From: Terrisporobacter mayombei
Lineage (GTDB): Bacteria > Bacillota > Clostridia > Peptostreptococcales > Peptostreptococcaceae
Assembly: GCF_020748465.1 (NCBI RefSeq)
Contig: NZ_JAHZMP010000007.1
Span: 62,001-126,000 of the forward strand
Reading direction: 5' to 3'
DNA: 64,000 nt
Under the pieces are notes generated by a model that made no database searches, was not told where the DNA came from, and saw only the letters and a list, made by a program, of their open reading frames with translations. Every line of letters begins with the position of its first letter. Positions within the stretch are counted from its first letter, which is position 1. Of this stretch, positions 17,917 to 25,905 are shown piece by piece. The translations under genes and the position numbers were made by a program.

Positions 17917-18774
17917 ATGAAATTATTTAAGACAAACAAATTTAAATCATTATTATTAGCGGGAGCACTGTCTTTATCATTATTCTTTGGAGGATGTTCT
18001 AGTAGTACAACAATTTTAAGTACAATAACTGGTTCTAACACCACTCAAGATAAAAATGATAATTACAGCACGTCTAATAATGGTTCAGTACCAAAGGGCT
18101 CAGCTGAAGCTTCTGTAGAACGAGTTGTTGATGGTGATACAATGAAGGTGAAATTGAAAGATTCTGGGAAAATAGTTACATTAAGATTATTATTAATAGA
18201 TACACCAGAGTCTGTAAAACCTGGTGTAGACCCACAACCATATTCAATAGATGCATCAAATTTTGCCAAAGGATTACTTCAAGTAGGAGATAAAGTATAT
18301 ATTGAATATGATCATGGAGATAAAACTGATAAATATGATAGACATTTATGCTATTTATGGTTTTACAACAAAGAAGATAAAAGTTGGAAAATGTTTAATG
18401 AAAAAATTGTAGAAGAAGGCCTAGCAAGAGTTGGATATGTTTATTCCCAAAGAAGACACCTAGATACTTTATATAAAGCTCAAGATAAAGCTAAGGCAAG
18501 CAAGCTAAATATATGGTCAGTTAATGGATATGTTACAGACAAAGGTTTTGATGTAGATACATATAATAATGGAGGTGCTATATCAAGTAATAGTAGCTCT
18601 AGTAATAATACAAGTCAAAGTAATTTAAATGAAACTGTATATGCAAATGGAGGCAATTCAAGCTCAAATAAATATCATTCTTCTGAACATGCACACGGAA
18701 TGAAGGGAGCTATTAAAATTACTGAATTACAAGCTAAGTCAAAGGGATATAAAGCATGTGGATTATGTTATTAA
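17917..18774 (+). CDS. Secreted thermonuclease-family lipoprotein
   Basis: The 285-residue protein has a signal peptide ending in the lipobox LFFGGC (Cys27), then a low-complexity Ser/Asn linker. The staphylococcal-nuclease domain starts with VERVVDGDTMKVKL. Catalytic residues can be matched: Arg in LRLLLIDTPE, the Asp and Glu of DTPE, and Arg in YDRHLCYLW. A second Ser/Asn-rich linker leads to a small C-terminal segment with a YH motif and a CGLC pair, like the metal-binding tails found on other clostridial secreted nucleases. It would degrade DNA or RNA outside the cell while lipid-anchored. The ribosome site is AAGGAG. Confidence 0.88.
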   Translation: MKLFKTNKFKSLLLAGALSLSLFFGGCSSSTTILSTITGSNTTQDKNDNYSTSNNGSVPKGSAEASVERVVDGDTMKVKLKDSGKIVTLRLLLIDTPESVKPGVDPQPYSIDASNFAKGLLQVGDKVYIEYDHGDKTDKYDRHLCYLWFYNKEDKSWKMFNEKIVEEGLARVGYVYSQRRHLDTLYKAQDKAKASKLNIWSVNGYVTDKGFDVDTYNNGGAISSNSSSSNNTSQSNLNETVYANGGNSSSNKYHSSEHAHGMKGAIKITELQAKSKGYKACGLCY

Positions 18775-18902
18775 TAATTTAAGCAAATTTTATAAACGTT
18801 ATTAGATTTTATATGCAAATAGTAGATTTAAAATATATTAAGTATAAAAAGATTTAAATAATTATCTATTATATAAAACTTATAAAAAATGAGGTGAACA
18901 TC

Positions 18903-19628
18903 GTGAGTTATTTTTTAATATTGGCATTTATATTTTTTATTGGAAGTATTGTAGGGTGGGTAATAGAATTAATTTTTAGAAGGTTTTTCTCTGGAGCAAA
19001 CCCAGAAAGAAGATGGATAAATCCAGGATTTTTAATAGGACCATATTTGCCCCTTTATGGATTTAGTTTATGTGTATTATTTTTATTAGCTCAAATAAAT
19101 ATTAATTTTATACACAATAAATTTATAGAGGAATTAGTTTTATTTACTATTATGGCCTTAGTTGTTACTTTTATTGAATATTTAGCTGGCCTTATTTTTA
19201 TTAAAGGAATGAATATAAAGTTATGGGACTATACAGATGAATATGGAAATATACAAGGTATTATTTGTCCTAAGTTTTCAATTTTTTGGGCAATATTAAG
19301 TGCCATATATTACTTTTTAATTCATCCTGATATACTAGAATCTCTTTATTGGCTATCAAACCATTTATCATTTTCTTTTGTAATGGGCTTTTTCTACGGT
19401 GTATTTGTTATAGATGTATGTTATTCTTTAAAAATTATGGTTCATATAAGAAAATTTGCCAATGACAATGAAATAATTGTTAAATATGAATTATTAAAAG
19501 AAAACATTAGGAAAAGAAATGAAGAAATAATTGGAAAGAAAAAATTTATTTTTGCAATGCACTCTGGAAGAGAGGAATTTCTGAAACATTTAAAACATTA
19601 TAAGGAAGAGTTGAATAAGAAGATATAA
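18903..19628 (+). CDS. CmpB-like (putative ABC permease) membrane protein
   Basis: I choose the GTG at 18903, six bases after GAGGTG, which gives 241 residues; a GTG nine bases earlier overlaps the ribosome site. The protein has about five membrane helices and the family signature GWVIELIFRRF followed by NPGFLIGPYLPLYG, then a basic, charged C-terminal cytoplasmic tail of about 70 residues. This is the ABC_trans_CmpB (PF06541) family, named as a putative permease but with no proven transport function. No ATPase is adjacent, so the ABC label should be treated with doubt. Confidence 0.78.
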   Translation: MSYFLILAFIFFIGSIVGWVIELIFRRFFSGANPERRWINPGFLIGPYLPLYGFSLCVLFLLAQININFIHNKFIEELVLFTIMALVVTFIEYLAGLIFIKGMNIKLWDYTDEYGNIQGIICPKFSIFWAILSAIYYFLIHPDILESLYWLSNHLSFSFVMGFFYGVFVIDVCYSLKIMVHIRKFANDNEIIVKYELLKENIRKRNEEIIGKKKFIFAMHSGREEFLKHLKHYKEELNKKI

Positions 19629-19689
19629 TTAAAAAATTAAATTGAATTCTTATGAATTTGTGATAGGTTCCTAAAAGTTATTAATGTAT

Positions 19690-19733
19690 AAAGAAAAAGT
19701 TAAGGTATGGTTTATTTGATCCATACCTTAACT
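19690..19733 (-). terminator. Terminator for hpf (minus strand)
   Basis: AGTTAAGGTATGG (19698-19710) and CCATACCTTAACT (19721-19733) are perfect 13-base inverted repeats. On the minus strand the hairpin is followed by TTTTTCTTT; on the plus strand it is followed by A-rich sequence. It therefore mainly ends hpf transcription, about 95 bases after its stop. Confidence 0.8.
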
Positions 19734-19826
19734 AAAACTACTATATAAAGTTACTTTCAGAAAAAATCTAAGAGATTATTTTTATTTAATAATATTAAAA
19801 AGCAAATTGTATTTCAAACTATATAA

Positions 19827-20360
19827 TTAGATTTGTTCAATTAAACCATAGCCATCATGTCTTTTATAAACAATGTTTATATCTTCAGAGTCTAAATTTC
19901 TGAATACGAAAAAGTTATGTCCTAGTAAATCCATTTGCATAATAGCATCTTCAGTTGTTATAGGCTTATCAAGGTTAAATTTCTTAACTTTTTTTATTGT
20001 ATTTTCACTTTCAATATTTATGTCATTATATTCATTTATGTTATTGAATCTAATACTATCATTAGATCTATTTTTATTTATAAGTTGAGTTTTTAATTTT
20101 CTTATCTGCTTATATAACTTGTCGTAGACTTCATCAATAGCATTATATAAATCATTTTTAGAATCTTCTGCTCTAATTATTGTCCCATTTTTAGTAAATA
20201 TAGTCACTTCAATTTTTTGACTTCTCTTAGTAACATCTAATTTTACATGTACATCTGTATCACTACTTAAATACTTTTCTAAGTTATAGAAAGTATTTTC
20301 TATTTTTTCTTTAATAGAATTTGTTAATTCAATTTTTTTTGTGACGATATTAATTTTCAT
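19827..20360 (-). CDS. hpf: Ribosome hibernation promoting factor, long form
   Basis: The start is the ATG at 20360, seven bases after GGAGGT; this gives 177 residues. Residues 1-100 are the RaiA/YfiA domain (MKINIVTKKIELTNSIKEKI, then VDVxVKLDVTKR-like strands). A linker follows, and a C-terminal dimerisation domain of about 55 residues (KPITTEDAIMQMDLLGHNFF, and VYKRHDGYGLIEQ). Long-form HPF joins two 70S ribosomes into inactive 100S dimers in stationary phase or stress. A CcpA-type site lies about 160 bases upstream. Confidence 0.94.
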   Translation of the reverse strand: MKINIVTKKIELTNSIKEKIENTFYNLEKYLSSDTDVHVKLDVTKRSQKIEVTIFTKNGTIIRAEDSKNDLYNAIDEVYDKLYKQIRKLKTQLINKNRSNDSIRFNNINEYNDINIESENTIKKVKKFNLDKPITTEDAIMQMDLLGHNFFVFRNLDSEDINIVYKRHDGYGLIEQI

Positions 20361-20518
20361 AATATGTACCTCCAATATTAAATGTTTATTTTACTAATTT
20401 CATACAGATAAAAATAGTAAATTTTGGTGAATTGTTGATCTCTTTAGAATAGATAGCTACCTTTATTGTTGCAAGTATTTATCTACTTTTAAAATGATTT
20501 ATACTATTATAGTAGTAT

Positions 20519-20530
20519 GAAAATGTTTTC
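20519..20530 (-). promoter_or_regulatory. Candidate CcpA (cre) site upstream of hpf
   Basis: GAAAATGTTTTC is a full match to the core GAAAANGTTTTC reported for C. difficile CcpA, with AT flanks. It is nearly palindromic, so strand is nominal. It lies about 160 bases upstream of the hpf start and about 100 bases beyond the decayed minus-strand gene. Confidence 0.55.
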
Positions 20531-20631
20531 ATGAAAAGTCTATATTTTTACAAATTTTTCTGGTAAAATATAGATTATACGGAGTGTTTTTAATAAGAAA
20601 GGATATAATTAAATATTAATATTTTTTGTAA

Positions 20632-20976
20632 TCATAGATATTTAATTAAATCATTACCTGGATAAACAATGTGATTTACCAACTCACCACAAACTGAAAA
20701 GACATCTAAAATTCCCATACGAAAAGTTCTTTTCCAGCTTTCTTTAATTTGCTTTTCTTCTTCTAGAAACATTATTCTAAACTTTCCAATCATAAATTGA
20801 TAGTTATCAACTAAACTTAATATCTATTCAACAGTTCCCTCAATAGCTTTCAAATAAATTTTCTCGCTAATAGAGCACCAAATGACTAACTCCACATCAG
20901 TGGATTTATGAAGTGATTTACAAGCTTCACTTATATACCAAATGTAATTTTCTAAAAAAATATGTAATATTTGCAA
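20632..20976 (-). pseudogene. Decayed minus-strand gene with an in-frame stop
   Basis: On the minus strand a frame of 115 codons reads as ordinary protein (LENYIWYISEACKSLHKSTD, then VELVIWCSISEKIY). It is broken only by TAG at 20824-20826. It then continues as ILSLVDNYQFMIGKFRIMFL and GILDVFSVCGELVNHIVYPG to TGA at 20632. No ATG start is visible; a TTG at 20976 is possible, and the frame closes upstream at 21010. The codon pattern and clean ending show a former gene. I do not recognise the family. The rest of the 20361-21234 gap is AT-rich, with the cre site and a hairpin at about 20540-20574. Confidence 0.6.
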
Positions 20977-21234
20977 AATAAAATTTAACAGATACTTTCT
21001 AATATTTATTTAAGAATATTGAAAAGATAATTATTGATGTTTTATACAGAAATGATATTTATTATATTATTTTAAGTTGAAATTTTCATTTATCATGTAG
21101 ATATATATGATTTAGGAATATTAAAAGAGTTTTATTCATTAAAATAATAAAATTACTTTTAAATTTTAAAAAATTAAAACGATTTATTATAAATTTATGT
21201 CTAATAGTTGAAAACAAAAATGAAAGGAGTAATC

Positions 21235-21762
21235 ATGGAAGATATACTTTTAGTGAAAAAAGCTATTAAAGGTGATAGAGAAGCCTTTGAAGATTTGATA
21301 AATATGTATTTTGATAGATTATACAAAGAGGCATATTTAAGATGTAAACATGAGGAAGATGCGAAAGAAATAGTACAGGAAACAATTTATAAAGCTTATA
21401 GAAACATAAAAAGTTTAAAAGAACCAAAATATTTTAAAACTTGGTTAAGCAAAATTCTTATAAATGTATCAAATGATTATATGAGAAAAAATGGAATGAT
21501 AGAGTTGGAACATGATGAAAATGATTATGTAAAAAAAGTACATAATGATGACCAAGTAGAAATTAAAATAGATTTATACAATGCAATAGATGAGTTAGAA
21601 GATAAATATAAGGATGTAATTATTTTTAGATATATAGAGGATTTGAAAATTGAAGATATATCCAAAATTTTGGAGCATCCAGTAAATACTATAAAGACGC
21701 ATATTAGAAAGGCAATAAAAGACATGAAAAATCTGTTAAAGGAGGATTACATTAATGATTAA
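21235..21762 (+). CDS. ECF-type RNA polymerase sigma factor
   Basis: The ATG at 21235 follows AAAGGAG, giving 175 residues; an upstream in-frame TTG has no ribosome site. Region 2 is at about residues 10-75 (FEDLINMYFDRLYKEAYLRC, then DAKEIVQETIYKAY) and region 4 at about 115-165 (YKDVIIFRYIEDLKIEDISK, then HPVNTIKTHIRKA). This two-domain layout is typical of ECF sigma factors. The stop overlaps the next gene by eight bases, and that gene encodes a membrane protein that is probably its anti-sigma factor. The pair likely answers a cell-envelope signal. Confidence 0.92.
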   Translation: MEDILLVKKAIKGDREAFEDLINMYFDRLYKEAYLRCKHEEDAKEIVQETIYKAYRNIKSLKEPKYFKTWLSKILINVSNDYMRKNGMIELEHDENDYVKKVHNDDQVEIKIDLYNAIDELEDKYKDVIIFRYIEDLKIEDISKILEHPVNTIKTHIRKAIKDMKNLLKEDYIND

Positions 21763-22546
21763 AAAGAAAAAAGATATTAATTTGAATAATGAAAATATGG
21801 ATGATATGACAATGGAAGAAATTGATAAAGAAATGAATGATTTTTATATAGATAAAGAGAAAATAGATGATATAAAATATAGCTTTGATAAAGATAGCAT
21901 CATAAAGGAAGCTATAGATAAAGCAGAAGTAGATATATGTAAGAGTAAAAATAAGAAAAGATATGTTAAAATAGCAGATAGAATAGTTATTTTATTATCT
22001 ATCGGAGTATATAGTCCAGCATTAGCTTATTATGTAAAGCCAGTAATGGCAGTTTTGGAAAAAATAAATGATGTTTTAAAAGTAGATGAAATAAGCGCCG
22101 CATTAGAGTTGGACACAATAATTCCAAAGGCTGTAGTAGAGGATAATAAAATTCACTTTGTAAAAATAACGAGATACAAGGTAGATAAAACGAAAGAAAG
22201 CAATGACAGTAATAATAAAAATACAGTTTATGATGAGTATGGAGTAGTTAATTTTATACATAAAATGTCTAATCAAATTATCAATCCAGCCGATGGCAAA
22301 AAGTTTGGAGTGATAAAGATAACTCCTAAAAATATTGAAATAGCACTAAATTCAATAAATAATATAAAAAACAAAGAAGCTAAAGAATATTTAGAAAAAG
22401 AACTTACAAAATGGAAAAATGGAGATTTTAATAATGCAGTGGAAGTACATAATTATGTATGGCATATGCTAGATGGACAAATTGGAATAGCATCAACTCT
22501 CGATGAGAAAGAAATAAATAAAATTAAAGAAAAATATTTTAAGTAA
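21755..22546 (+). CDS. Putative membrane anti-sigma factor (DUF6241-like C-terminus)
   Basis: The 263-residue protein has an acidic, helical N-terminal 65 residues facing the cytoplasm, one membrane segment (about 72-90, RIVILLSIGVYSPALAYYV) and a C-terminal extracellular region. The last 100 residues (VNFIHKMSNQIINPADGKKF, then EVHNYVWHMLDGQIG) resemble DUF6241 as I recall it. The start overlaps the sigma-factor stop, the standard sign of a sigma/anti-sigma pair. No zinc-binding HxxxCxxC motif is present, so it is not a ZAS-type anti-sigma. The function is inferred from context. Confidence 0.7.
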   Translation: MIKKKKDINLNNENMDDMTMEEIDKEMNDFYIDKEKIDDIKYSFDKDSIIKEAIDKAEVDICKSKNKKRYVKIADRIVILLSIGVYSPALAYYVKPVMAVLEKINDVLKVDEISAALELDTIIPKAVVEDNKIHFVKITRYKVDKTKESNDSNNKNTVYDEYGVVNFIHKMSNQIINPADGKKFGVIKITPKNIEIALNSINNIKNKEAKEYLEKELTKWKNGDFNNAVEVHNYVWHMLDGQIGIASTLDEKEINKIKEKYFK

Positions 22547-22587
22547 AATAAAAGTGTAGGAATTTTTATTTATGAAAAGTAATATAT

Positions 22588-22617
22588 AAGGATGAGGGTG
22601 AATCTCATCCTTTTTTT
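22588..22617 (+). terminator. Terminator after the sigma/anti-sigma pair
   Basis: AAGGATGAG and CTCATCCTT form a 9-bp stem with a seven-base loop and a run of T. Confidence 0.88.
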
Positions 22618-22681
22618 ATGAAAAATTGATAAGTAATAATTATTATGGCAAAATAAATAATATGATGAAGGAGGAATTTTC

Positions 22682-23440
22682 ATGAATATATTAATAACTA
22701 ACGACGATGGAATATTTGCAGATGGAATTATAGAATTAGCAAAAGAAATATCTAAAATAGCAAATGTTTATGTAGTTGCGCCAGAAAGTCAAAAAAGTGC
22801 AACAGGACATTCTATAACAATACATAGTCCCATAATGGTGCAAGAAGCTTATATTGCAGATAATATAAAGGCCTATTCCATATCAGGAACACCAGCAGAT
22901 TGTGTAAAAGTGGGAATAGATGCTATATTTAAGGATATAGATTTTGATTTAGTTTTAAGTGGAATAAATAATGGTCCTAATTTGGGAACGGACGTTATAT
23001 ATTCAGGAACGGTGTCAGCAGCAATAGAAGGGCTTATTTTAAATAAACCATCAATTGCAGTGTCATATAATGAATTTAAAGTTAAAAGTGAAGTTTATAA
23101 AGAATCAGCTAAATATGTAGTTATGCTTGTAGAAAATATCAAAGATAAATTGAATTTACTTAATGACTGTATATTAAATGTAAATATACCTAATACAACA
23201 ATAAAAGGAAGTAAGATAACTAAGTTGGGAGAAAGAAAATACGATAATGTAATGGAAGAAAGAATAAGTCCTTTTGGTCAACGATATTTTTGGATAGGAG
23301 GAAATATTAGGGAACTAGATCAAGATGAATATAGTGATATTACTTGTGTGACTGATGGTTATATTTCCATAACACCTGTTAATATTGAAATGACTAATTT
23401 GAAAAAATTTGAAATACTAAAAAATATAGAAATTTTATAG
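22682..23440 (+). CDS. surE: 5'/3'-nucleotidase SurE
   Basis: The 252-residue protein begins with the metal-binding ILITNDDGI (residues 3-11, DD ligands). It continues with VAPESQKSATGHSITI, the ISGTPADCVKVGI motif and LVLSGINNGPNLGTDVIYSG with its Asn and Ser ligands. SurE dephosphorylates nucleoside 5'- and 3'-monophosphates with divalent metal and is linked to stationary-phase survival. GGAGG lies nine bases before the ATG. It is a single-gene unit with its own terminator. Confidence 0.95.
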   Translation: MNILITNDDGIFADGIIELAKEISKIANVYVVAPESQKSATGHSITIHSPIMVQEAYIADNIKAYSISGTPADCVKVGIDAIFKDIDFDLVLSGINNGPNLGTDVIYSGTVSAAIEGLILNKPSIAVSYNEFKVKSEVYKESAKYVVMLVENIKDKLNLLNDCILNVNIPNTTIKGSKITKLGERKYDNVMEERISPFGQRYFWIGGNIRELDQDEYSDITCVTDGYISITPVNIEMTNLKKFEILKNIEIL

Positions 23441-23546
23441 TAGATTTTATTAAATTTAATTATGTTTAGTAATATATAATGAAAATAGAATAAGAATAAT
23501 GAAAAGCTAGAGTATATTGAAAAATATATAGAGTATATAAATTTAT

Positions 23547-23578
23547 AAAAAGTCAGCAAGTGTTTGCTGGCTTTTATT
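23547..23578 (+). terminator. Terminator after surE
   Basis: AAAGTCAGCAA pairs with TTGCTGGCTTT with one G-T pair and a short loop, ending in a T-rich tract. Confidence 0.8.
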
Positions 23579-23647
23579 TTTGTAAAATATTAAGCTATAC
23601 AAATATTAAAGATGTAATTTTGAAATAGTGAAAATCAATGTAATTCC

Positions 23648-23691
23648 TTGACAAGTAATCTTTATATAATTAAAATTGATAATAATTATCA
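23648..23691 (+). promoter_or_regulatory. Promoter overlapped by an exact Fur box, upstream of the ZIP gene
   Basis: TTGACA (23648-23653) and TAAAAT (23671-23676) are separated by 17 bases, a good sigma-A promoter. TGATAATAATTATCA at 23677-23691 matches the Bacillus-type 7-1-7 Fur motif TGATAATNATTATCA at every position and covers the expected transcription start. Fur bound to Fe(II) would block this promoter. About 190 bases of untranslated leader separate it from the ZIP start codon; I found no riboswitch there. The rest of the 23441-23881 gap is AT-rich without genes. Confidence 0.8.
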
Positions 23692-23881
23692 ACTGTGGGT
23701 ATAAATAAAATGATATAGTTATTATAAAAATGAAAAAATCTACACAAATATTATAAAATAATGAACCAGAATTATTTTCTCAAAATGTATCAATCTTAAG
23801 CATGGATTTTTAGGAAATTATTTTATTTTTAAAAATGTCATAAGTATTTAAATTATACGAAGAATGGGGGGAGATAGAATA

Positions 23882-24661
23882 ATGAATACAATGATTGGAG
23901 TTTTAATACCTCTTGTAGGTACTACATTAGGAGCTGCTTGTGTTTTTATAATGAAAAAAGAGATTAATGCATTAGTTAATAAAGGTTTACTTGGTTTTGC
24001 TTCAGGTGTAATGATTGCTGCCTCTGTATGGTCATTAATAATACCAGCTATTAATATGAGCAGTAATATGGGCAAATTAGCTTTTGCTCCGGCAGCAATA
24101 GGAATTCTTGTAGGTATAGGATTTATGCTTATATTAGATATGATTATTCCTCACTTGCATTATAATAATGATAAACCAGAAGGACTAAAAAGTGAAAAAA
24201 TAAGAAAAACAACTATGCTCGTATTAGCAGTTGCTCTTCATAACATACCAGAGGGAATGGCAGTTGGAGTAGTGTTTGCAGGAGTTATAAGTCAAGAAAG
24301 TACAATAACTATGGCTGGAGCATTCATACTTTCAATAGGAATAGCAATTCAGAATTTTCCAGAAGGAGCCATAATTTCCATGCCGTTAAGAAGTGAAGGT
24401 GTGAGTAAATCAAAATCATTCTTTTATGGATTTTTATCTGGTGTAGTGGAGCCTATTGGTGCAGTATTAACTATTTTATTTTCAACAACTATTCAACCTT
24501 TAATGCCATATCTTTTATCTTTTGCTGCTGGAGCTATGATTTATGTGGTTGTAGAAGAATTAATACCAGAAGCATCTGTGGGAGAACATTCCAATATAGG
24601 AACTATTGGATTTGCATTAGGTTTTGTAATAATGATGATTTTAGATGTAGCCTTAGGATAA
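23882..24661 (+). CDS. ZIP-family divalent metal transporter
   Basis: From the ATG at 23882, just after GGGGGGAG, the protein has 259 residues and about eight membrane helices. The ZIP metal-site helices are clear: VALHNIPEGMAVG (His, Asn, Glu), IAIQNFPEGAIIS, and VEPIGAVL with FAAGAMIYVVVEELIPE. A His-bearing loop (IPHLHYNNDKPEG) precedes helix four. ZIP proteins import Zn, Fe or Mn. An exact Fur box on the promoter suggests ferrous iron uptake, as for ZupT, and not zinc homeostasis under Zur (inference). Confidence 0.9.
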   Translation: MNTMIGVLIPLVGTTLGAACVFIMKKEINALVNKGLLGFASGVMIAASVWSLIIPAINMSSNMGKLAFAPAAIGILVGIGFMLILDMIIPHLHYNNDKPEGLKSEKIRKTTMLVLAVALHNIPEGMAVGVVFAGVISQESTITMAGAFILSIGIAIQNFPEGAIISMPLRSEGVSKSKSFFYGFLSGVVEPIGAVLTILFSTTIQPLMPYLLSFAAGAMIYVVVEELIPEASVGEHSNIGTIGFALGFVIMMILDVALG

Positions 24662-24717
24662 CAGAGATATTATAAAGTATAGTTAAAAAATGTAAAAAAA
24701 CTTACTTGATTTAAACA

Positions 24718-24770
24718 TGTGCTTACAAATAACATAGTTATGTTATTTGTAAGCACAACATAACTATGTT
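24718..24770. repeat. Long palindrome between convergent genes
   Basis: A 19-base arm (24718-24736) is repeated inverted at 24739-24757 with only two bases between them. An overlapping second palindrome, AACATAACTATGTT, follows (24757-24770) and repeats the centre of the first. It lies between the converging ZIP and LysR genes. There is no U run on the plus strand and only a weak one on the minus strand, so it is not a standard terminator. Confidence 0.7.
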
Positions 24771-24804
24771 ATGTATAGATAATATACTTTTATATACTAT
24801 TAAT

Positions 24805-25686
24805 TTAAATATTATTTATTTTTAAAATATGATTTTTAAATTCATTTATGACTTTTGAATTTAAATTATTTTTATTCCATACCATGTAAATAGATTTATA
24901 ACCAATATCTTCTTTTATATTTAATATGGAAATTTCATTCGTATTTATCATAGGTGTGTTTGGAACTATAGTGATTCCTGCGCCAGCAGCTACTAATCCA
25001 ACTAAAATACCTGCCTCACTAGGTTGTACAGATATTTTTGGCGTATAATCAATAAATTTAGTATAAGAAATCCCTTTATTGCTGAAGCCCTTATTATAAA
25101 CTACAAATAATTCATCTTTTAACTCTGAGAGTGAGACTTCAGTTTTATTTGAAAGATGATGTGATTTTGATGTTACTAAAACATACTTTTGTTTACTAAC
25201 CAATACAGTTTTAATCTCAGGATAATTATTAATACAACTAATATCATCAAAAAATCCTAAGTCAGTTTTTCTAGTGCTAAGATTATTTAAGATTTTTTCC
25301 ACAGAAGTATTGTTAAATTTAAATTTAATATCTGAATGTACTTCAAGAAAACTACTAATTATAAAAGGAATAAAACTAGTTCCAATACACTCAGTATATG
25401 AAAGAGATATATTTTTTTCTTCGTCTTTTTTCATATATTTTAACTCTTCAATACCTTTTTCAATATCATTTAATGCTAGTTTAGCATAATTTAAAAATAC
25501 TTCTCCAAATCTGGTGATCTCAATATTTCTACCATTTTTTTCGAAAAGTGGGACATCTAACTCCTCTTCTAGTTTAGAAATAGCTTTACTAAGTGCAGGT
25601 TGTGTTACTGATAATATATTAGAAGCAGTTGTAAAGCTTTTATTTTGTGCAATAGTTATAAAGTATTCCAAATGTTGCAAGTTCAT
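24805..25686 (-). CDS. LysR-family transcriptional regulator
   Basis: The 293-residue protein has the LysR winged helix at residues 1-60 (LEYFITIAQNKSFTTASNIL, then VTQPALSKAISKLEEEL) and a two-lobed effector-binding domain. It includes GAGITIVPNTPM near residue 233. It is divergent from the ferredoxin-nitroreductase gene at 25906 and probably controls it, following the usual LysR layout. A palindromic T-N11-A type site lies just upstream of its start. The effector is unknown. The GGAG ribosome site precedes the ATG at 25686. Confidence 0.9.
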   Translation of the reverse strand: MNLQHLEYFITIAQNKSFTTASNILSVTQPALSKAISKLEEELDVPLFEKNGRNIEITRFGEVFLNYAKLALNDIEKGIEELKYMKKDEEKNISLSYTECIGTSFIPFIISSFLEVHSDIKFKFNNTSVEKILNNLSTRKTDLGFFDDISCINNYPEIKTVLVSKQKYVLVTSKSHHLSNKTEVSLSELKDELFVVYNKGFSNKGISYTKFIDYTPKISVQPSEAGILVGLVAAGAGITIVPNTPMINTNEISILNIKEDIGYKSIYMVWNKNNLNSKVINEFKNHILKINNI

Positions 25687-25724
25687 AATTATTCTCCTTA
25701 AAAATAAAAAATCAATTTCGATAT

Positions 25725-25739
25725 ATAACTAAAAGTTAT
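25725..25739. promoter_or_regulatory. Candidate LysR binding site (T-N11-A palindrome)
   Basis: ATAACT-AAA-AGTTAT is a perfect interrupted palindrome containing the T-N11-A pattern of LysR operators. It lies 39 bases upstream of lysR and about 165 bases upstream of the divergent gene, suggesting autoregulation at least. Confidence 0.45.
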
Positions 25740-25905
25740 TATTATATGAATAATAGCCATTAGACCTTTTTAAAATTATAGTGATATAATAACAATATAT
25801 TGATTAAAAATCTAGATGAATTAGTAATTAATTATAAATTATTTTTATATATTTTATAATGAAATTATTAACTTATTAAGATAGTAAAAATGGTGGAGGT
25901 TAAAA

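Noticed and set aside
18903-19628. Naming the CmpB-like protein as a working ABC permease
   Set aside because: No ATPase or binding protein is adjacent and the family has no proven transport role known to me.
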